NCBI GenBank assembly: GCA_001673575.1 | Contig: LZME01000011.1 | Location: 1 to 64,000 of the forward strand | DNA: 64,000 nucleotides | Direction of reading: 5' to 3' | From: Mycolicibacter heraklionensis | GTDB taxonomy: Bacteria > Actinomycetota > Actinomycetes > Mycobacteriales > Mycobacteriaceae | Shown here: in pieces, positions 36,510-46,825 of the stretch | How positions within the stretch are numbered: position 1 is the first letter of the stretch | How the letters are laid out: every line of letters begins with the position of its first letter | Notes under the pieces: generated by a model | The model's database searches: none | The model's input: only the letters and a program-made list of their open reading frames with translations | What the model was told of the DNA's origin: nothing | Program-made: the position numbers and the translations under genes

Positions 36510-37205
36510 CTAGGCCAGGCCCAGCTCGCGCATGCGTTCGTCGTGGGTGTGTTGGAGGCGATCGAAGAACCCGGCCAGCTGGGCCAGCCCGGCCGCCCCC
36601 GACACCACCAGATCGACCAGTTCGTCGCGGTCGGCCAACACGTACTGGGCCTGGGTGATCGCCTCACCGAGCAGCCGACGCGACCACAACGCCAGCCGGC
36701 TGCGCTGTTTGGCGCTGGCCGTGACGGCGCCGCGCACCTCGTCGACGACGAACTGCGAATGCTTGGTCTCGGCGAGCACCGCGCGCACCACATCGCCCAC
36801 CTCGTCGGGGAGCCCGTCAGCGATCTGCAGGTAGAAGTCGGCCGCCATCGCGTCACCGATGTAGGTCTTGACCAATGCCTCCAGCCAGGTGCTAGGCATC
36901 GTCAGCCGATGGTAATTGTCAAGGGCGGTAGCGTATTTCGACATCGCCGCCACCACGTCGACACCGCGGCACTCAAGCGCTTCGCGGAGCAGTTCGAAGT
37001 GGCCCATCTCCGCGGCGGCCATCGCCGCCATCGAGATGCGGCCGCGCAGATCGGGCGCCATCCGGGCTTCGTCGGTGAGCCGGTAGAACGCGGCCACCTC
37101 GCCATAGGCCAGTACCGCGAACAGCTCGTTGACACCGGGATGATCGGCGGACAGCCGCGGCGGGGAAGACTGCGCTTCCGCGTCGGCGGAGGGAACCGAA
37201 TTCAT
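36510..37205 (-). CDS. Ferritin-like fold protein (Rv3210c-like)
   Basis: A 231-residue, largely helical protein with repeated E-x6-H type positions (EMGHFELLREAL; ETKHSQFVVDEV), which resembles a diiron ferritin-like fold related to tRNA hydroxylase MiaE. The length equals that remembered for the M. tuberculosis protein when the ATG at 37205 is used; the frame remains open upstream. Function is unproven. Confidence 0.72.
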   Translation of the reverse strand: MNSVPSADAEAQSSPPRLSADHPGVNELFAVLAYGEVAAFYRLTDEARMAPDLRGRISMAAMAAAEMGHFELLREALECRGVDVVAAMSKYATALDNYHRLTMPSTWLEALVKTYIGDAMAADFYLQIADGLPDEVGDVVRAVLAETKHSQFVVDEVRGAVTASAKQRSRLALWSRRLLGEAITQAQYVLADRDELVDLVVSGAAGLAQLAGFFDRLQHTHDERMRELGLA

Positions 37206-37460
37206 CACCACACTGTATGCGTTCCGCGGCGATGGACCGATGCCCGGCCCGACCAGGTAGTATGAGCCCCAGGCAGTGCCTATTCGGCGCTGCCGCGCAA
37301 TGTGCGTACACGTGGTTGGCCCGCCTCCTCGGCGAGTGCAGGGCCCCCGGCGGTGCCTTCGAATATGGGCAAAGTATCGACCGTCTCCAGTGTGTGCGCC
37401 CCGACCCGCACCGCGATCGACTGACATACCGCGCCGACTTCGAAAGGCATCTGCCCGCGC

Positions 37461-38972
<1,512 letters not shown>

Positions 38973-38986
38973 GCTAGGCCGCCCAG

Positions 38987-40222
38987 ATGGTGCGACCCGA
39001 GCGCCGCACCTCCGGTGATCTGGTCGCGGCGGCCCTGATCGCGGTCGTGATCGTCGTCGTCGGAGTGGTCATCTGGTGGACGAGCGATGCCCGCGCCACT
39101 ATCAGCCGGCCGGCATCGGATTCGGCGACCAATCCCCCGTCGGCGGCGATGGTGCCCGCGGCGCTGTCGCAGCTGTGGACAGCGGCCAGCCCGGCAACCT
39201 GGGCGCCGGTGCTGGTCTCCGGCACGGTGATCACCGGCGACGGTCCGCGGATGAGCGGCCGCGACCCGGCCACAGGTGAGGAGCGCTGGAGCTACTCCCG
39301 CGACGTCGACCTGTGCGCGGTGTCCTGGATCTACCGTTATGCCGTCGCCGTCTATCCCGATTCCCGCGGGTGCGGCCAGGTCAGCGCGGTCGTCGCCGCC
39401 GACGGCCTACGCGGGCCGGCCCGCACCAGTTACGCCGACCGGGCCGTGCGGGTCTCCTCCGAGGGCAGCGCGGTGCTCTCCGCCGGCTCCACCCGCCTCG
39501 AACTGTGGCGTTCGGACCTGGTCCGAGTGATGTCGTACGGGGAGATCGACGCTCGGGTGAAACCCTCGGCGCGCGGCCGCGGACAGGGCTGCACCCTGGT
39601 CTCGGCAGCGGCGGCCTCCTCGGCGGTCTCGGTGCTGGAGTCCTGCGCGGGCCAGTCCGACCTGCAACTGACTCTGCTGCGCGCGGGCAAGGAAGAAGAC
39701 GAGCCGGAGACCCAGCACATCGCCGAACGCGGAGTGACCGCGGACTCCGGCGCCCGGGTGCTTGCGGTGACCGACTCCGACGCCGGCGCCAACACCGCGG
39801 TCTATCTGCCCACCCCGCAGCCGCGGATCGAGGTCGTCGACCAGACCGGCACCACGATCGCCAAGACCATGCTGCCGACCAAACCCACCCCCGCCAGCGC
39901 CGCACTGCCGGTCTCGCGGCCCACCGGGTTGATCTGCTGGTGGACCGGCGACGCGGTGATGGTGTTCGACTCCGGAACGCTGACCTACCGCTACACCGTT
40001 CCGGCATCGGGGGCCGCGGTGCCGTTGGGTCCGGCGGCGCGGATGGCCGATCGTCTACTGATCCCGGTGACCGACGGAGTCGGCGTCTTCGACCAGGAAA
40101 CCGGCGCGCCGGAACGCATCATCCCGGTCAGCCGCCCACCCGGGGTCTCGACGGTGTTTCCGGCGGTGTCGGGTCCGACGGTGTTGGAGCAGCGCGGCGA
40201 CACCGTCGTCGCGCTGGGCTGA
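38987..40222 (+). CDS. Membrane-anchored beta-propeller-like protein (Rv3212-like)
   Basis: A 411-residue protein with a cytoplasmic start of about 10 residues, one transmembrane helix (about residues 11-33) and a long exported region. Repeated GxxxWSYSRD- and VVALG-type elements suggest a PQQ-like beta-propeller of about 6-7 blades. Four cysteines could form disulfides. It follows rhlE by 14 bp and may share its transcript. The molecular function is unknown. Confidence 0.68.
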   Translation: MVRPERRTSGDLVAAALIAVVIVVVGVVIWWTSDARATISRPASDSATNPPSAAMVPAALSQLWTAASPATWAPVLVSGTVITGDGPRMSGRDPATGEERWSYSRDVDLCAVSWIYRYAVAVYPDSRGCGQVSAVVAADGLRGPARTSYADRAVRVSSEGSAVLSAGSTRLELWRSDLVRVMSYGEIDARVKPSARGRGQGCTLVSAAAASSAVSVLESCAGQSDLQLTLLRAGKEEDEPETQHIAERGVTADSGARVLAVTDSDAGANTAVYLPTPQPRIEVVDQTGTTIAKTMLPTKPTPASAALPVSRPTGLICWWTGDAVMVFDSGTLTYRYTVPASGAAVPLGPAARMADRLLIPVTDGVGVFDQETGAPERIIPVSRPPGVSTVFPAVSGPTVLEQRGDTVVALG

Positions 40223-40282
40223 TCAGCGCCCGATCCCACGGGGCGCGAGGGTGCTCGGTTGTTCCCCCGCAAGCGGGAGGTG

Positions 40283-41083
40283 CTAGACCTCGGGGGTGAA
40301 GGTGGGCAGCGTCTTGCCGTTCTTCCAGTACTTGAGCAACGCCTCGGCCAGCTGCCGATATGCCTGCGCGCCCTTGTTTTTGCGTCCGGCGATCACCGAG
40401 GCGCCCGATGCGCTGGCCTCGGCGAAACGCACCGTCCGCGGGATCGGCGGGGCCAGCACCGGCAGCTCGTAGCGGTCGGCGATGTCGAGCAGCACGTCGC
40501 GACTGTGCGTGGTGCGCGAGTCGTAGAGCGTCGGCAGGGCCCCCAGCAGACGAAGCTTGGGATTGGTGATCTGCTGGACGTCGGAGACGGTGCGCAGGAA
40601 TTGGCCGACGCCTCGATGCGCCAAGGTCTCGCATTGCAGGGGCACGATCACCTCGCCGGCCGCGGTGAGACCGTTGAGGGTCAGCACCCCCAAGGACGGC
40701 GGGCAGTCGATGACCGCCACATCGAACTCGTCCTCCAGCTTGGCCAGCGCCCGCGCCAGGACATACTCGCGGCCGGCCCGCATCAACAGCATCGCCTCGG
40801 CGCCGGCCAGGTCGATGTTGGCCGGTAGCAGGGTCATTCCCTCGTCGGTCGGCACCAATGCCGTATTGGGCTCCACCTCGCCCAGCAGCACCTCGTGCAC
40901 CGACACCGGCAGTTTGTCGGGGTCGTGGCCCAGGGAGAAGGTCAGGCAGCCCTGCGGGTCGAGGTCGACCAGCAACACCCGCCGCCCCAGCTCGGCCATC
41001 GCCGCACCCAGCGAAGCCACCGTCGTGGTCTTGGCCACGCCGCCTTTCTGGTTGGCAACCGCCAAGATCCGCATCCCCGTCAC
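40283..41083 (-). CDS. ParA/Soj family ATPase (Rv3213c-like)
   Basis: A 266-residue P-loop ATPase. The deviant Walker A is ANQKGGVAKTTTVASL with the ParA Lys pair, motif II is VDLDPQGCLTF, and VIDCPPSLGVLTLN follows. A chromosome- or protein-positioning role is typical. It stands without a ParB gene, so this is an orphan. GTG 41083 gives the length remembered for the homologue; ATG at 41074 is 9 nt downstream. It is divergent from the phosphatase gene by 78 bp. Confidence 0.85.
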   Translation of the reverse strand: MTGMRILAVANQKGGVAKTTTVASLGAAMAELGRRVLLVDLDPQGCLTFSLGHDPDKLPVSVHEVLLGEVEPNTALVPTDEGMTLLPANIDLAGAEAMLLMRAGREYVLARALAKLEDEFDVAVIDCPPSLGVLTLNGLTAAGEVIVPLQCETLAHRGVGQFLRTVSDVQQITNPKLRLLGALPTLYDSRTTHSRDVLLDIADRYELPVLAPPIPRTVRFAEASASGASVIAGRKNKGAQAYRQLAEALLKYWKNGKTLPTFTPEV

Positions 41084-41161
41084 ACCGACATACTGGCACG
41101 CCTTGGCTCCGCGGAGCACCAAACGCCGCTCGGTGTCCGCCGTCGGGCAGAATCGACGGGC

Positions 41162-41758
41162 GTGGGGATCGAGGAGCACCGACTTCTGCTGCTGCGCCAC
41201 GGGGAAACCGAGTGGTCCCAAAGCGGTCGGCACACCGGGCGCACCGAACTGGAGTTGACCGACGTAGGCCGGCGCCAAGCCGTCGCCACTCGCGCAACAC
41301 TGACAAAGCTTGCGTTGGACAACCCGCTGGTGATCTGCAGCCCGCGCCGCCGCGCCCAAGTGACCGCCGAGCTGGCCGGACTGCACGTCGATGAGAACTC
41401 CGACGACCTCGCCGAGTGGGACTACGGCCGCTATGAAGGGCTGACCACCGCGCAGATCCGCGAATCCGAATCCGGCTGGCTGATCTGGACACACGGCGGT
41501 GCCGGCGGTGAGACGGTGGCGCAGGTCAGCGACCGCGCCGACCGCATGGTTGCGTTGGCGCTGCGGCAGCTCCCCTCGCGTGATGTGGTGTTCGTCGGAC
41601 ACGGCCACTTCTCCCGAGCGGTGATCACGCGGTGGCTGGAGCTGCCGGTAGCCGACGGAGCGCGATTCGCGATGGCCGCGGCCTCGATGGCCGTGTGCGG
41701 CTTCGAGCACGGAGTGCGTCAGCTCCTCGCGCTCGGCCTGACCGGACCGGGAGCCTGA
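41162..41758 (+). CDS. gpm2: Histidine phosphatase (gpm2/Rv3214-like)
   Basis: A 198-residue phosphatase of the phosphoglycerate-mutase superfamily. The catalytic RHG is in LLLLRHGETEWSQSGRHTG at residues about 12-14; the second His is in GHGHFSRAVI. Despite the gpm2 name, the M. tuberculosis homologue behaves as an acid phosphatase. GTG 41162 begins a short N-terminal segment before the RHG motif. The stop is 3 bp before the entC start, a coupled pair. Confidence 0.85.
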   Translation: MGIEEHRLLLLRHGETEWSQSGRHTGRTELELTDVGRRQAVATRATLTKLALDNPLVICSPRRRAQVTAELAGLHVDENSDDLAEWDYGRYEGLTTAQIRESESGWLIWTHGGAGGETVAQVSDRADRMVALALRQLPSRDVVFVGHGHFSRAVITRWLELPVADGARFAMAAASMAVCGFEHGVRQLLALGLTGPGA

Positions 41759-41761
41759 GGG

Positions 41762-42877
41762 TTGCCGAGACCGACGTTCGTCCTTTCCGGACCCTCCGGG
41801 ACGCTGTCGGCCGACGCGATGACAGCCGGGTTCGCCGATGTCGCCGCCGCCCAGGCTGCACTGTCCGGTGGGCAAGCCCCAATAGTGGTGGGGGCGTTGC
41901 CTTTCCGCCCGGGAGCTGCCGCAGCCCTGTTCGTCCCGCGTGAGGTGCGACGCGATGACGCGCTGGCGCTCGCAGGCGGCGCGGCACTACCGGCGGTCCG
42001 CATCGCCGCGCAGATTCCACAGCCCGACGAGCATCGAGCCCGGATCCGCCGGGCCCTGGACGAACTGACCGCACCACGCAATGCCCTGCACAAGGTGGTA
42101 TTGGCCCGCGGGCTGCGCCTGGTCGCCGATGCCCCACTGGATGTCGGCACACTCTTACACCGGTTGGTCGCCGCCGATCCGAGCGGCTACGGCTATCTGG
42201 TCGACCTGAGTGCGGCCGGACAGGCCTACGCCGGCACGGTGCTGGTCGGCGCCAGTCCTGAACTGTTGGTCGCCCGCGAAGGCGACCGGGTCACCTGCCG
42301 GCCCTTCGCCGGTTCGGCGCCGCGCTCCCCCGACGCGCATCTCGACGCCGCCAACGCAGCCGCGCTGGCCGAGTCCGGCAAGAACCGCCACGAGCATCAG
42401 TTGGTCGTCGATCAGTTGCGTGCGGCCCTCGAGCCACTGTGCACCGAACTCGATGTCGCGTCGGAGCCACAGCTCAGCAGCACCTCCGCGGTGTGGCACC
42501 TGAACACCCCGATCACCGGACGGCTGCGTGACTCCTCCACCACTGCACTGGATTTGGCGCTGGCACTGCACCCGACCGCCGCCGTCGGCGGGGTTCCGAC
42601 CGCCGCTGCGGTCGACCTCATCACCGAGCTCGAGGGCGACCGGGGTTTTTACGCCGGCGCGGTCGGCTGGTGCGACGCCGATGGCGACGGCCGCTGGGTG
42701 GTGTCGATCCGCTGCGCGCAACTGTCCGCCGACCGTCGATCCGCGCTGGCCCACGCCGGCGGCGGGATCGTCGCCGAATCCGATCCGGACGAGGAACTGG
42801 CCGAAACCGTGACGAAGTTCGGCACGATCCTGTCGGCTATGGGCGTCGTTCCGCCCAGCGCAGCGCCGCCGGACTGA
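41762..42877 (+). CDS. entC: Isochorismate synthase EntC
   Basis: A 371-residue chorismate-utilising enzyme that converts chorismate to isochorismate, an entry into mycobactin or menaquinone synthesis. C-terminal features: FAGSAPRSPD, KNRHEHQLVVDQL, LNTPITGRL, GVPTAAAVDLI and ELEGDRGFYAGAVGW. The start appears to be TTG at 41762, 3 bp after the preceding stop. Its final 41 bp overlap the convergent Rv3217c-like gene. Confidence 0.86.
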   Translation: MPRPTFVLSGPSGTLSADAMTAGFADVAAAQAALSGGQAPIVVGALPFRPGAAAALFVPREVRRDDALALAGGAALPAVRIAAQIPQPDEHRARIRRALDELTAPRNALHKVVLARGLRLVADAPLDVGTLLHRLVAADPSGYGYLVDLSAAGQAYAGTVLVGASPELLVAREGDRVTCRPFAGSAPRSPDAHLDAANAAALAESGKNRHEHQLVVDQLRAALEPLCTELDVASEPQLSSTSAVWHLNTPITGRLRDSSTTALDLALALHPTAAVGGVPTAAAVDLITELEGDRGFYAGAVGWCDADGDGRWVVSIRCAQLSADRRSALAHAGGGIVAESDPDEELAETVTKFGTILSAMGVVPPSAAPPD

Positions 42878-43229
42878 ATAACGCCGCCAGCACCGCCACG
42901 GCCGCCACGCCGACCACCACGCCGTAGCCCCAACGGTGTGAGCCCACCCCCAGATACCAGGCGACCGGCAGCAGCAGCAGGTTGGCGAACACCGCTATGC
43001 CACGCCCGACCCGCCGGCCCCGCAGCAGCGCCCACCCCGCCGCCAACACGGCGACACCGATGAAGGCGAACCATGCCGCAGTGCCATAGCCATTGGCGTC
43101 ATGCTGATCCGCGCCGGCCAATGCCCGCAGCACCAGCACCACCGCGACAACCAGCGCGGCCGCGCCCTGCACAGCGACAATCAGGCCCGCGCCGAGTACA
43201 GCGCGCGGTGAGTCAGCGACGGCTTTCAC
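42837..43229 (-). CDS. Four-helix membrane protein (Rv3217c-like)
   Basis: A 130-residue hydrophobic protein with four predicted membrane helices and almost no soluble regions. It begins VKAVADSPRAVLGAGL at GTG 43229, the start favoured by comparison; an upstream in-frame ATG at 43271 would add 14 residues but leaves only 13 bp to the divergent kinase start. Function unknown; conserved in mycobacteria at this position. The 3' end overlaps entC by 41 bp. Confidence 0.7.
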   Translation of the reverse strand: MKAVADSPRAVLGAGLIVAVQGAAALVVAVVLVLRALAGADQHDANGYGTAAWFAFIGVAVLAAGWALLRGRRVGRGIAVFANLLLLPVAWYLGVGSHRWGYGVVVGVAAVAVLAALFSPAALRWAERRP

Positions 43230-43284
43230 GCCGCCAGCGTAACCACCCGGCCCATCTTCTCCGATGCCCATAGACTCGTATCCC

Positions 43285-44250
43285 GTGCGTGCCGTGCTGA
43301 TCGTGAACCCCAATGCCACATCCACTACGCCGGCGGGGCGCGACCTGCTCGCCCACGCGCTCAAGAGCCGCCTCGACCTGACCGTGGTGCACACCGACTA
43401 CCGCGGCCATGCCATCGAGATCAGCCAGGCCGCGTCCCGGGACGGCATCGACCTGGTCATCGCGCACGGCGGCGACGGGACCGTGCACGGCGTGGTCAAC
43501 GGCTTGCTCGGGGCACCTGGGTCACCGCCACCGGCGCACCTGCCCGCGGTGGCGGTGGTGCCCGGCGGATCGGCGAACGTGTTCGCGCGTTCGTTGGGCA
43601 TCGCGGCCGACCCGATCGCCGCCACCAACCAGCTCATCGAGTTGATCAACCACCCCGCGGGCCGTACCGCGTGGCGCCGGATCGGTCTCATCGACTGCGG
43701 CGAGCGGTGGTCGGTCCTCAATGCCGGCATGGGAGTCGACGGCGAGGTGGTGGCCGCGGTGGAAGCCGAACGCGAGAAGGGCCACGCCGTCACCCCGCTG
43801 CGCTATATCCGCGCGGCGGTCCCCGCGGTACTGGCCACCACCCGCCGTGCGCCGACGTTGACACTGCAACTGGGCGATGACCAGCCGGTCGAGGGGGTGC
43901 ACTTCGTGTTCGTCTCGAACTGCGCGCCGTGGACCTATGCCGACGAGCGGTGCGTGTGGACCAACCCCGACACCACCTTCGAGTCGGGCATGGGCGTGTT
44001 CGCGACCACCAGCATGAAAGTTCTACCCACGCTGAGGCTAGTTCGGCAGATGTTGTCGAAACGGCCCAAGCTGCGCGCCAAACAGCTGATCCGCGACGAC
44101 GATGTGCTCGCCCTGCGGGTGGATGCTGGCGACACACCGATAGCGACTCAGATCGATGGCGAATATCTCGGGCTACGTACCACGATGACGTTCCGGGCGG
44201 TTCCCGACGCGCTGGACGTCGTCGCCCCTCCGGCAGAGAAAGCCCGCTGA
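43285..44250 (+). CDS. Diacylglycerol/lipid kinase (DagK catalytic domain, Rv3218-like)
   Basis: A 321-residue kinase of the DAGK_cat fold. The nucleotide-binding glycine loop is AHGGDGTVHGVVNGLLG, followed by PGGSANVFARSLG; the N-terminal LIVNPNATST is the usual opening. It would phosphorylate a lipid or sphingoid base at the membrane. GTG 43285 is chosen since the conserved VRAVLIVNP begins there; ATG 43264 is 7 codons upstream. Confidence 0.82.
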   Translation: MRAVLIVNPNATSTTPAGRDLLAHALKSRLDLTVVHTDYRGHAIEISQAASRDGIDLVIAHGGDGTVHGVVNGLLGAPGSPPPAHLPAVAVVPGGSANVFARSLGIAADPIAATNQLIELINHPAGRTAWRRIGLIDCGERWSVLNAGMGVDGEVVAAVEAEREKGHAVTPLRYIRAAVPAVLATTRRAPTLTLQLGDDQPVEGVHFVFVSNCAPWTYADERCVWTNPDTTFESGMGVFATTSMKVLPTLRLVRQMLSKRPKLRAKQLIRDDDVLALRVDAGDTPIATQIDGEYLGLRTTMTFRAVPDALDVVAPPAEKAR

Positions 44251-44344
44251 CCTGCGGAGATGGCGCTCAAATCGGTCGATGAGCGCACAGTTAAGCCCAC
44301 TGTAGTACACGCGCACGAGCAAGCTGGGAGCAGCCCCTCGCAAA

Positions 44345-44403
44345 CGTGACCTTGGCCACGTGATAAAGCGCACCCTTGACATCTGTCCAGGCTGTGAAAC
44401 GAT
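44345..44403 (+). promoter_or_regulatory. whiB1 promoter with two CRP-like sites
   Basis: A consensus -35 TTGACA (44376-44381), a 16-nt spacer and AACGAT (44398-44403) form a promoter. Two 16-nt candidates for the cAMP receptor protein precede it: CGTGA-N6-CCACG at 44345-44360 and CGTGA-N6-GCACC at 44359-44374. CRP control of whiB1 is known in M. tuberculosis; these sites fit but are unproven. Confidence 0.55.
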
Positions 44404-44505
44404 CGAGCGATCGGATGCAAGCCGTAATCATTTCTTGCGCCGCTTATACACAGTCGAAAAGCACTAGCGCACCCCGCTGCGCCCAAAGTAAGGAGTTGGA
44501 GACCT

Positions 44506-44760
44506 ATGGATTGGCGCCACAAGGCGGTCTGTCGCGACGAGGACCCGGAGCTGTTCTTCCCGGTGGGAAACAGCGGGCCGGCTCTCGCCCAGATTGCTTC
44601 CGCTAAGCAGGTCTGCACCCGTTGCTCGGTGGTCACCGAGTGCCTGACCTGGGCGCTGGAGACCGGCCAGGACGCCGGCGTGTGGGGCGGCATGAGCGAG
44701 GACGAGCGGCGTGCGCTCAAGCGCCGCAACGCTCGGACTCGGGCGCGCAGCGGGGTCTGA
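44506..44760 (+). CDS. whiB1: WhiB1 nitric-oxide-sensitive regulator
   Basis: An 84-residue Wbl protein with cysteines at 9, 37, 40 and 46 (AVCRDED; QVCTRCSVVTEC) for its [4Fe-4S] cluster, then DAGVWGGMSEDERR and a basic tail. WhiB1 is essential, binds the primary sigma factor and senses nitric oxide. The ATG is preceded by AAGGAG (about 14 nt). Length is exactly that of the family. It ends just before a strong terminator. Confidence 0.96.
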   Translation: MDWRHKAVCRDEDPELFFPVGNSGPALAQIASAKQVCTRCSVVTECLTWALETGQDAGVWGGMSEDERRALKRRNARTRARSGV

Positions 44761-44774
44761 CCTCAGACAAAAGC

Positions 44775-44811
44775 GACGCGGCCCCGACCTGGTCGGGGCC
44801 GCGTCATTTTT
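44775..44811 (+). terminator. Rho-independent terminator of whiB1
   Basis: A 13-15 bp GC-rich stem (arm 44775-44789, arm 44791-44805) is followed by ATTTTTG. It also lies beyond the pdtaS 3' end and may serve both convergent genes. Confidence 0.85.
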
Positions 44812-44826
44812 GTGTCGGGACCTGCC

Positions 44827-46314
44827 TCACAACGCCTGACGGAGCCGGCGACCGCCGACCGGAATGCGCAGCACCATCTCGGTCCCGCCGCCTGGCGCGT
44901 CTTGCGCGGTCAGCGAGCCGTTGAGCTCCGCTGAGACCAGCGTGTTGACGATCTGCAGGCCGAGCCGGTCGGAGGTTTCCAGCCGGAACCCGTCGGGAAG
45001 CCCGTGGCCGTCGTCATGGACCACGACGTCGAGCCAACGCGCCGAACGTTCGGCCCGGATCGTCACCGCCCGCCGGTCCGCCTCTGCCTCGAAGGCGTGC
45101 TCGATCGCGTTCTGCACCAGTTCGGTGATCACCATGATCAACGCCGTAGCCCGGTCGGCGTCCAGCGACCCGATCGACCCGATCCGGGCGACATGAATCG
45201 GGATGTCCACACTGGCAACGTCATTCATCATCGGCAGGATGCGGTCGATAACCTTGTCGAGGTTGACCACCTCATCGACCGACATCGACAGCGCTTCGTG
45301 GACCAATGCGATCGACGACACCCGCCGCACCGACTCCAGCAGCGCCTCGCGGCCTTCAGTACTGGCCGTGCGGCGGGCCTGCAGACGCAGCAGCGCCGCC
45401 ACGGTCTGCAGGTTGTTCTTCACCCGATGATGGATCTCTCGAATCGTCGCGTCCTTGGAGAGCAACGCGCGGTCGCGGCGCTTGACCTCGGTGACGTCGC
45501 GAACCAGTACCGCCGCGCCCGCCGGCTGGCCGTGCACGATCAGCGGCAGGGTGCGCAACAGCACCACCGCTCCGGCCGCGTCGACCTCGAACCGCATGCT
45601 CGATCCACCGGACAGTGACTCACGCACATGTTCGGCCAGTTCGTGCGCCTCGAACGGGTCGGAGATCAACGGCCGGGTGATGGCGACCAGGTCGTGACCG
45701 GCCAGCTCGGCGGCCAGGCCCATGCGGTGGTAAGCCGACACGGCGTTCGGGCTGGCGTAACGGACCGTGCCGTCGACGGCCAGCCGGATGAAGCCGTCGC
45801 CCACGCGCGGACTCGAGCGCGAGACCGCGATGTCGCCGACGTCGGGGAAAGTGCCCTCGGAGAGCATGTGCACCAGATCTGCCGCGCAGTCCAAGTAGGC
45901 CGCCTCCAACCGGCTGGACTCGCGGCCACCTGTCAACGCGGTCTGGTGAGTCAGCACGGCCACAATCCGGTCGCCGTGCCGTACCGGCACCGCTTCCATA
46001 TTGCGTTGTCCGGCAATACCTTCGCGCCCGATGACACCCGATTCGAATGCCGCGACCGCCAGCGGCATCCACTCCGGCACGACGATGGTGCCGACCGCGT
46101 CGCTCAGCAGCACCGTGGGTGCGGTGTTGGGCCGGCATTGCGCCACGCACACCAGCGCACCGTCGGCGTCGGGGTCGCGGCGCACCCACATCAGGTAGTC
46201 GGCGAACGACAGGTCCGCCAGCAGCTGCCACTCCCCGACCACGGCATGCAGGTGGTCCACCGCACTGCCGGGCAGAACGGTGTGTTCGGCGAGCAGGTCA
46301 CCGAGGGTGGACAT
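44827..46314 (-). CDS. pdtaS: Sensor histidine kinase PdtaS
   Basis: A 495-residue soluble histidine kinase. An N-terminal GAF-like domain is followed by a PAS domain (about residues 175-280). The HisKA_2 phosphoacceptor is EIHHRVKNNLQTVAALLRLQ and the C-terminal ATPase has HDDGHGLPDGF. No transmembrane helix is evident. It signals through the RNA-binding regulator PdtaR, encoded elsewhere, to control antitermination. ATG 46314 gives the normal length. Confidence 0.93.
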   Translation of the reverse strand: MSTLGDLLAEHTVLPGSAVDHLHAVVGEWQLLADLSFADYLMWVRRDPDADGALVCVAQCRPNTAPTVLLSDAVGTIVVPEWMPLAVAAFESGVIGREGIAGQRNMEAVPVRHGDRIVAVLTHQTALTGGRESSRLEAAYLDCAADLVHMLSEGTFPDVGDIAVSRSSPRVGDGFIRLAVDGTVRYASPNAVSAYHRMGLAAELAGHDLVAITRPLISDPFEAHELAEHVRESLSGGSSMRFEVDAAGAVVLLRTLPLIVHGQPAGAAVLVRDVTEVKRRDRALLSKDATIREIHHRVKNNLQTVAALLRLQARRTASTEGREALLESVRRVSSIALVHEALSMSVDEVVNLDKVIDRILPMMNDVASVDIPIHVARIGSIGSLDADRATALIMVITELVQNAIEHAFEAEADRRAVTIRAERSARWLDVVVHDDGHGLPDGFRLETSDRLGLQIVNTLVSAELNGSLTAQDAPGGGTEMVLRIPVGGRRLRQAL

Positions 46315-46346
46315 CGGCTAACTTGCGCCGGTCACAGCGGCAGCGA

Positions 46347-46562
46347 TCAGCTGATCACGGCGATCAGGTCGCCGGCCTGAATCACGTCACCGACCTGCAC
46401 GGCAACCTTGCTGATGGTGCCTGCGATCTCGGCCAGCACCGGGATCTCCATCTTCATCGACTCCAGCAGCACCACGGTGTCGCCCTCGTTGATCTGGTCG
46501 CCCTCGTGGACCACGACCTCGAGCACGCTGGCCACGATCTCCGCGCGAACGTCCTCGGCCAT
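46347..46562 (-). CDS. Biotinyl/lipoyl attachment domain protein (TB7.3/Rv3221c-like)
   Basis: A 71-residue biotinylated carrier-like domain, with the biotin-acceptor Lys in LLESMKMEIP at about residue 36. It consists of the biotinyl domain alone, as in mycobacterial TB7.3. The start at 46562 is supported by GAGGTGAAG directly upstream and matches the family opening MAEDVRAEIVASVLEVVV. An upstream in-frame run from 46604 would add MMYAIVDWVMNEVK and is not favoured. Confidence 0.88.
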   Translation of the reverse strand: MAEDVRAEIVASVLEVVVHEGDQINEGDTVVLLESMKMEIPVLAEIAGTISKVAVQVGDVIQAGDLIAVIS

Positions 46563-46690
46563 CTTCACCTCGTTCATCACCCAGTCAACGATTGCGTACA
46601 TCAAAAAAGCTAGGCCCTATCGAACCACAACCCCCTCAGACCGTCGGGCAGGACGCTCGGGTAAGCGAACTCCAAGATAAATAAGAGGAC

Positions 46691-46714
46691 TTAGAGAGTT
46701 CGATCCGTGATCAT
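46691..46714 (-). other. Seven-codon mini-ORF with strong ribosome-binding site
   Basis: ATG ATC ACG GAT CGA ACT CTC TAA, about 130 bp upstream of the biotinyl-domain gene, with AGGAG 10 nt before the ATG. It could be a leader peptide or the first codons of a lost gene. The surrounding region is unusually AT-rich, with no recognised gene. Confidence 0.35.
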
Positions 46715-46825
46715 GTCGTGTTTCTCCTGTGACAATTGCATAGCACCGTTACTCGAGTGTTTTGAACGCGTGACGAAATCGCCGTGACGCGGCACGAGTC
46801 GCCATCGAACTTGAGGAGTAGCGCG

